NCBI GenBank assembly: GCA_929200515.1
Contig: CAKNAD010000103.1
Coordinates: 1-9,469 of the forward strand
Length of the DNA: 9,469 nucleotides
Direction of reading: 5' to 3'
DNA from: Candidatus Gorgonimonas leptogorgiae
Lineage (GTDB): Bacteria; Pseudomonadota; Gammaproteobacteria; Pseudomonadales; Endozoicomonadaceae
In this document: piece after piece, positions 5,510 to 9,469 of the stretch
Layout: the number at the start of each line of letters is the position of its first letter
Position numbering within the stretch: the stretch's first letter is position 1
Program-made: the position numbers and the translations under genes
The notes under the pieces: generated by a model
Told to the model about the DNA's origin: nothing
What the model saw: only the letters and a program-made list of their open reading frames with translations
The model's database searches: none

Positions 5510-8500
5510 CTAAAGCTCTTCATGTCTATTACGGTTTCTGTGTTTTTCTGCCAGTCTGTTATCAATAGGAATATTATTTTTAGCATATATTTGTTTAATA
5601 TGCTTATATGCAGTTTTTGGTTTATCGCCTTGATAGATTAATTCCAAACGATCATCTACTTTTATAAAAATATTGGTGGTTAAATTTAGATCGCTTTTTT
5701 CTGGATCTGCTAATATATTAAGTATGTCTAAATTCTCTAATACATAGTTATTATAAAAATAATTTTTCATATCTACATTCATATGTAAAGAAGATGCTAA
5801 GTTTGCACCTGATGTATGTAGCTGTCCGTTTACTACGTTAAATTCTAGCGACAAAGTGCATTCTATACCATTATTAGTGAGAACACTTAAATGTGAATCA
5901 TTTATTATTTTATGTGCTTTTTTAGCATTACGCAAATCTAAATAAGTTTCTGCTTCACGAGCTAATGTCGTATCATTATTTGTATGAAAAATTTCATTAA
6001 ATGTACGTTTAACTATTTTCATGTTTATTACATTTTGCTCTTTTTTTTGATTATAACCACTCACAAGTTGAGCATAATCTAAGCGATCAAAAGCATTATG
6101 TAATAACATTTGTTGTTGAGTTACAGGTAGCTCTTTTAAATCTATATTTTTATATTTTACTTCTCGTTTATAAGAATCAACTAATACATCTTTAAGTGTA
6201 TCAGGTGTTGTTAAAGGGTAGATAATACCATTTGATATAATACTTGCATCAGTAGTATGATTATCTGCTGAGCTAATATTAAAAACTTTAAAAAAATTCA
6301 CACCATCTTTTGCCTTCAAAATCAATACTTTAAAATTATTGAGGTTTCTATTAAAAAAACGCTCAAAATTAGAATCATCATTCTTGACAGTGCTATCAAA
6401 TTCTCCAAGTTCATAGTTACCAGTTTTACTATTATATTTAATGCGTGCTTCAAATTCATGAATTGAAGTTGCTAAATCTGCATCTACATTTTCAAATGTC
6501 AATGTCTGATTTATAATACCATTAGTATCACCATATTTTTTTTTCCGATGTATTTTGTTTATGTCAGTTAAAAATTTATTGATCTTAACTGCTGTACTGC
6601 TAGTTTTATCTGTAGTAATAGTGCTGTTATTAATAACATCATGACCAAAAATGTTGGCTTTAACAACTTCATCATCTAAATTAACAGTGATAGCCGGAGA
6701 ATATTTGTATATATCTGCAATAGATGATGTTATATTTTCTGCTTCGCTAAACAGCCAATTCATTAAACTATAATAGTGCGTTGTATAGTTATCACGTAAT
6801 GAGTTAAATCCTGTTTCTGATGTCAGGTTATTATTAAATCCTAGTGCCTTAATATTAAAAGTTTGGTTGTCAACTCTAATTTGTATGTTTTTTGCTCCAC
6901 ATTTATTTATATAAGCGGCTAATAAAATTTGCTGAAAATTATCATGAGAATCTTGATTTTCAAAGTTTCTTACTTTACCTTCTTGTGTTTTAAGATAAAA
7001 TTTTGTTTCAAGTTTGCTAATATCTTTTAAATCAGTTGGGGGGTTCTTCACCTCCAGCACAATGGTAGATCCTGGTGAATTTCCAAATTTAGTATAGAGT
7101 GGATTGATCCCAGCTATAGTAATTTTTCTTCCTTGCTCTAGATATACATCATAGCTAATATCAAGCCTGTTTTCATTCAGTACATCCGTAGCCGCAAAAC
7201 CATTGGGTAAGCCTGTAGCCATATTATTTTTGTTACCGAAATGAATATTATTTTCTCTATCTTCATTAAGGTAAAAAGTATCATCAGCATACATTTCGAT
7301 AAATAGTTTGCCGATCGTATGTTGCCATTCAGGATCATTAATAATAGTAATATTTTTATTATATTCGGTTATTTTATCTAGGGTTATAGTGGGTGATAAC
7401 AGGATTGCAAAATCAGGTTTTATTCCATCAAATATAGACATTACCATTATATTTATAAAATTATTGTCTAATTTGTAATTACATTTAGAGAATAACTCGC
7501 TCTTTTTTATATTTTTACAAAAATCATTATTGTGAAATAAGTAATTTTCCCTCATGCTATCTCTAAATAACTCATATTCTTTAAATAAAGAGTAATACTT
7601 ACCATTAATACCTTGAGTCATTATATGAAAATGCATAGGAAGATCAGCTAGTGTTATAGTATCAGAGTTATATGGCTCTTCTGGACTAATTCTAATATTG
7701 TAAGAATAAATGGGAAAAAGTTTTTTGGAAGACCTTTCATACATGCCCTCTGCAACATCTGTATTATATTTGCCATTTATGGTACACATTCCATCAAAAT
7801 ACTTATTCCAAAAGTTATCTTCTTTTGATAAAGCATCTATATTAATTCCTAGCAAATTGTCTATCTTATCATGCATCTTACTATCTAACATTTTAGCAGT
7901 AAATGGATGCACTTTTATTGCTATTGATCGTCCTGTAATTGAGCGAGCTTCTGAAGATGTTATTTCTGGTGTAATGTATAATTTACCTGCGGAATATTCA
8001 ATGTTAGTTTTTATTTTTTTTTTTTGAAAATCATGCTGTTGTAAAAGAGCTTTATTCTTAATATCAATTACTTCATTAATGCTTATATACTTAGTAGAAG
8101 AGAAATCTGTATGTGATATTTTGCTAATAGCATTTTTTTCAGCGTTGTCAAAAATAACTTTTTGTATTTGACTTTTAATTGGTGAAATAAAATCATCTAG
8201 ATTTTTTTTTATTTTAAGTTCCTCTCTATTGAAACGAGGGGGTTGCGGACTTGTTGTGCTTGCACTGGTATCTAGAAATGAAGGCTTAGTAGGATTTAAA
8301 TCTTCATTAAAAGCTAGAGAAGGTGGTTTTTGTGCTTGAATATCCTGTAATGGATTACCAACAGCACTGTTATTTTGTGCTTGCTGTTCTCTTATATTAG
8401 AAGGGTGGCCATCAGCTGTTGGAACATAAGATGCAAAAATTAGTGCTGTGAATACTACTCCTGGTGCTACATCACGGATACTAAAAGAATTTGAATTTTG

Positions 8501-8689
8501 GTTCCGTTGATTTGCTCCGTGATTATTAGCTTGTCGTATAATTTCACCATGCTTTTCAGCTGGGGTTTTCATTTTTGCTTCCCAACCATTAAAATTTGCT
8601 TTATTTTTTTCATCGTTTTTTCTTTTATCTAGTGAATGTGTATTATCAGGTTGACTTGTGGTTTTAAAGTTTCCATTGATTCTAGGCAT
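5510..8689 (-). CDS. Very large hypothetical protein (1059 aa), possible secreted effector
   Basis: No family is recognised. The first 70 residues are polar and basic and include SLDKRKN (19-25). One hydrophobic segment follows at about 74-90 (VAPGVVFTALIFASYV), then a Pro/Ser/Asn/Gln-rich disordered stretch (95-155), and then about 900 residues of mixed alpha/beta soluble sequence without obvious internal repeats or catalytic motifs. Its N-terminus (62 residues before the hydrophobic segment) is too long for an ordinary signal peptide, so a single-pass anchor or a translocated membrane segment is more likely. The C-terminus is charged (RLAEKHRNRNRHEEL), compatible with glutamate-rich type IV effector tails, though that is weak evidence. 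ATG at 8689 follows AAGGA by four bases. The coding strand carries a run of 12 A at codons 222-226 and two runs of 9 A, which are potential slippage sites. It is probably a single-gene unit, with a terminator at 5439-5462 and tandem repeats upstream. Confidence 0.75.
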   Translation of the reverse strand: MPRINGNFKTTSQPDNTHSLDKRKNDEKNKANFNGWEAKMKTPAEKHGEIIRQANNHGANQRNQNSNSFSIRDVAPGVVFTALIFASYVPTADGHPSNIREQQAQNNSAVGNPLQDIQAQKPPSLAFNEDLNPTKPSFLDTSASTTSPQPPRFNREELKIKKNLDDFISPIKSQIQKVIFDNAEKNAISKISHTDFSSTKYISINEVIDIKNKALLQQHDFQKKKIKTNIEYSAGKLYITPEITSSEARSITGRSIAIKVHPFTAKMLDSKMHDKIDNLLGINIDALSKEDNFWNKYFDGMCTINGKYNTDVAEGMYERSSKKLFPIYSYNIRISPEEPYNSDTITLADLPMHFHIMTQGINGKYYSLFKEYELFRDSMRENYLFHNNDFCKNIKKSELFSKCNYKLDNNFINIMVMSIFDGIKPDFAILLSPTITLDKITEYNKNITIINDPEWQHTIGKLFIEMYADDTFYLNEDRENNIHFGNKNNMATGLPNGFAATDVLNENRLDISYDVYLEQGRKITIAGINPLYTKFGNSPGSTIVLEVKNPPTDLKDISKLETKFYLKTQEGKVRNFENQDSHDNFQQILLAAYINKCGAKNIQIRVDNQTFNIKALGFNNNLTSETGFNSLRDNYTTHYYSLMNWLFSEAENITSSIADIYKYSPAITVNLDDEVVKANIFGHDVINNSTITTDKTSSTAVKINKFLTDINKIHRKKKYGDTNGIINQTLTFENVDADLATSIHEFEARIKYNSKTGNYELGEFDSTVKNDDSNFERFFNRNLNNFKVLILKAKDGVNFFKVFNISSADNHTTDASIISNGIIYPLTTPDTLKDVLVDSYKREVKYKNIDLKELPVTQQQMLLHNAFDRLDYAQLVSGYNQKKEQNVINMKIVKRTFNEIFHTNNDTTLAREAETYLDLRNAKKAHKIINDSHLSVLTNNGIECTLSLEFNVVNGQLHTSGANLASSLHMNVDMKNYFYNNYVLENLDILNILADPEKSDLNLTTNIFIKVDDRLELIYQGDKPKTAYKHIKQIYAKNNIPIDNRLAEKHRNRNRHEEL
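8014..8025 (-). repeat. Run of 12 A within the 1059-aa coding sequence
   Basis: On the coding strand, CAA AAA AAA AAA ATA encodes Q222-K-K-K-I226. Twelve uninterrupted A residues are long enough for replication or transcriptional slippage. A one-base change would throw the remaining 830 codons out of frame. Runs of 9 A also occur at 6536-6544 and 8202-8210 in the same gene. Confidence 0.8.
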
Positions 8690-8693
8690 GGCA

Positions 8694-8698
8694 TCCTT
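8694..8698 (-). promoter_or_regulatory. Ribosome binding site of the 1059-aa gene
   Basis: AAGGA on the minus strand lies four bases before ATG 8689. A second ATG overlapping the site (8692-8694) is out of frame. The 130 bp upstream are rich in TATAAT-like hexamers, for example around 8738-8745 on the minus strand, but no -35 element could be assigned with confidence. Confidence 0.45.
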
Positions 8699-8840
8699 GT
8701 CCTATAAATAATTTTATTTAATATAATATTACTTTTAAATTATAAATGTATGAAAAACTACCTTTTTAGTAAGGCAGAAACATTAATTTTTTATTGAGAA
8801 TACTTTTTAATTTATACTTTATCAAGTTATTTTGGCATAC

Positions 8841-8952
<112 letters not shown>

Positions 8953-9090
8953 GTTTTATACATTGACAAAAATAGGTTGGCAATACTTAAGTTCTAATTT
9001 ATTGTTATTCAACAAAACCGATTTTTTAATTAGATGTACCAATAGTTATCTTATTTTTTGATGACAGATGAATTAGACCTTTTTAATAGC
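8953..9090. other. Spacer without recognisable features
   Basis: AT-rich sequence between the tandem repeat and the gene remnant. No open frame of note, stem-loop or repeat was seen. Confidence 0.4.
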
Positions 9091-9231
9091 TTACATGCTC
9101 CCCAAGGCTTCTAAACTTTTACCTTGCGTTAGTATTTCTTGATTTAGTCGCAACTTACCAGCAAAACACTGCCAACGCTCGAAACTTATAATCACTTGCT
9201 GAAAACTAGAATCTTTATCTGCTAGGTAAAA
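9091..9231 (-). pseudogene. 46-codon gene remnant (C-terminal piece)
   Basis: A frame with no start codon runs from a stop at 9232-9234 to TAA at 9091-9093. It encodes FYLADKDSSFQQVIISFERW, then QCFAGKLRLNQEILTQGKSL and ends EALGSM. The residue pattern is protein-like and the GC content is higher than in the surrounding spacers, which suggests the tail of a once functional gene. Sequence further upstream on the minus strand (9235-9330) is interrupted by stops. The family is not recognised. Confidence 0.4.
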
Positions 9232-9435
9232 TTAAGAAACAACAGATTTTACGCTTGATTATGAGCTTAAAAGCACCGTAAACACAACAATTTAGATGCG
9301 TTTATACCCTGTGAATTCATGTTGTTTACTAACAATAAACAGTAATTTAATGTATAATTACTACTTAATCTAGTTTAAGGTTAGGATTTAAAAAAATTTA
9401 TAGATTAAATAACATTACCTAGTAGTGCCGTAAAG
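9232..9435. other. Right-hand AT-rich spacer
   Basis: No intact open frame. A TATAAT hexamer at 9352-9357 (TGTATAAT, extended -10-like, plus strand) could be part of a promoter reading rightward, but no matching -35 element is convincing. The stretch leads into the stem-loop at 9436-9455. Confidence 0.3.
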
Positions 9436-9455
9436 CCTCGCCCTTTAGGGCGGGG
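9436..9455. mobile_element. Second tnpB-type end stem-loop
   Basis: CCTCGCCCT and AGGGCGGGG form a 9-bp stem (one T-G wobble) with a 2-nt loop. It shares TCGCCCTTTAGGGCGG with the left-edge hairpin. GCCT (9435-9438) and AGGC (9461-9464) could extend or replace part of the pairing. No tnpB-like coding lies to its left. Read on the minus strand, the context (ATCCCCGCCCTAAAGGGCGA then GGCTTTACGG) also looks like a tnpB right end, so the parent element may lie to the right and point inward; otherwise it is an orphan end. Orientation is unresolved. Confidence 0.4.
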
Positions 9456-9469
9456 ATATAAGGCATAAA

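Noticed and set aside
7710..8027. 105-codon plus-strand open frame
   Set aside because: It lies wholly antisense to the intact 1059-aa gene, begins without an RBS and ends in the complement of the A-rich tract. It is a shadow frame.

Overview
This window comes from an AT-rich genome with long, poorly conserved coding regions, decayed genes in the spacers and no recognisable housekeeping gene. Two of the four intact genes encode domains typical of proteins that host-associated bacteria deliver into eukaryotic cells: a CDC123/D123-type ATP-grasp protein and a Fic-fold enzyme. The simplest reading is the accessory genome of an obligate or facultative intracellular bacterium, for example of the Legionellales or Rickettsiales type. 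No marker gene fixes the taxon, so this is inference. The standard code is used, with TGA as a stop.

Layout from left to right. The left edge (1-85) holds stem-loops resembling the right end and guide-RNA end of a tnpB-type (IS200/IS605/IS607) element. Next is a minus-strand gene (86-1105) for a 339-aa protein with a hydrophobic hairpin and coiled coils. A 640-bp spacer follows with two oppositely oriented gene fragments. Then comes the plus-strand D123-like gene (1745-2959), which converges on the minus-strand Fic gene (2980-4725) across 20 bp containing a small stem-loop. Upstream of the Fic gene, on the same strand, is a badly disrupted pseudogene (4755-5344). It shares sequence with the fragments at 1300-1350 and 1334-1546, so one ancestral gene left two broken copies. 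The largest gene (5510-8689, minus) encodes an unrecognised 1059-aa protein. Its upstream region carries 16 copies of a 7-bp tandem repeat. A further gene remnant (9091-9231) and a second tnpB-type stem-loop (9436-9455) close the window.

The intact genes are separate transcription units. The three larger proteins (404, 581 and 1059 aa) have low-complexity polar N-termini sharing a short motif, (N/H)-S-(hydrophobic)-D-K-(R/E)-(K/N). This hints at a common delivery or processing signal. My working model is an effector island: a putative modifier of translation initiation (D123-like), a Fic-type protein modifier with ankyrin-like C-terminal helices, a membrane-inserting protein and a very large orphan, embedded in mobile-element scars and pseudogenes. 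Delivery and host targets are inferred, not shown by the sequence.
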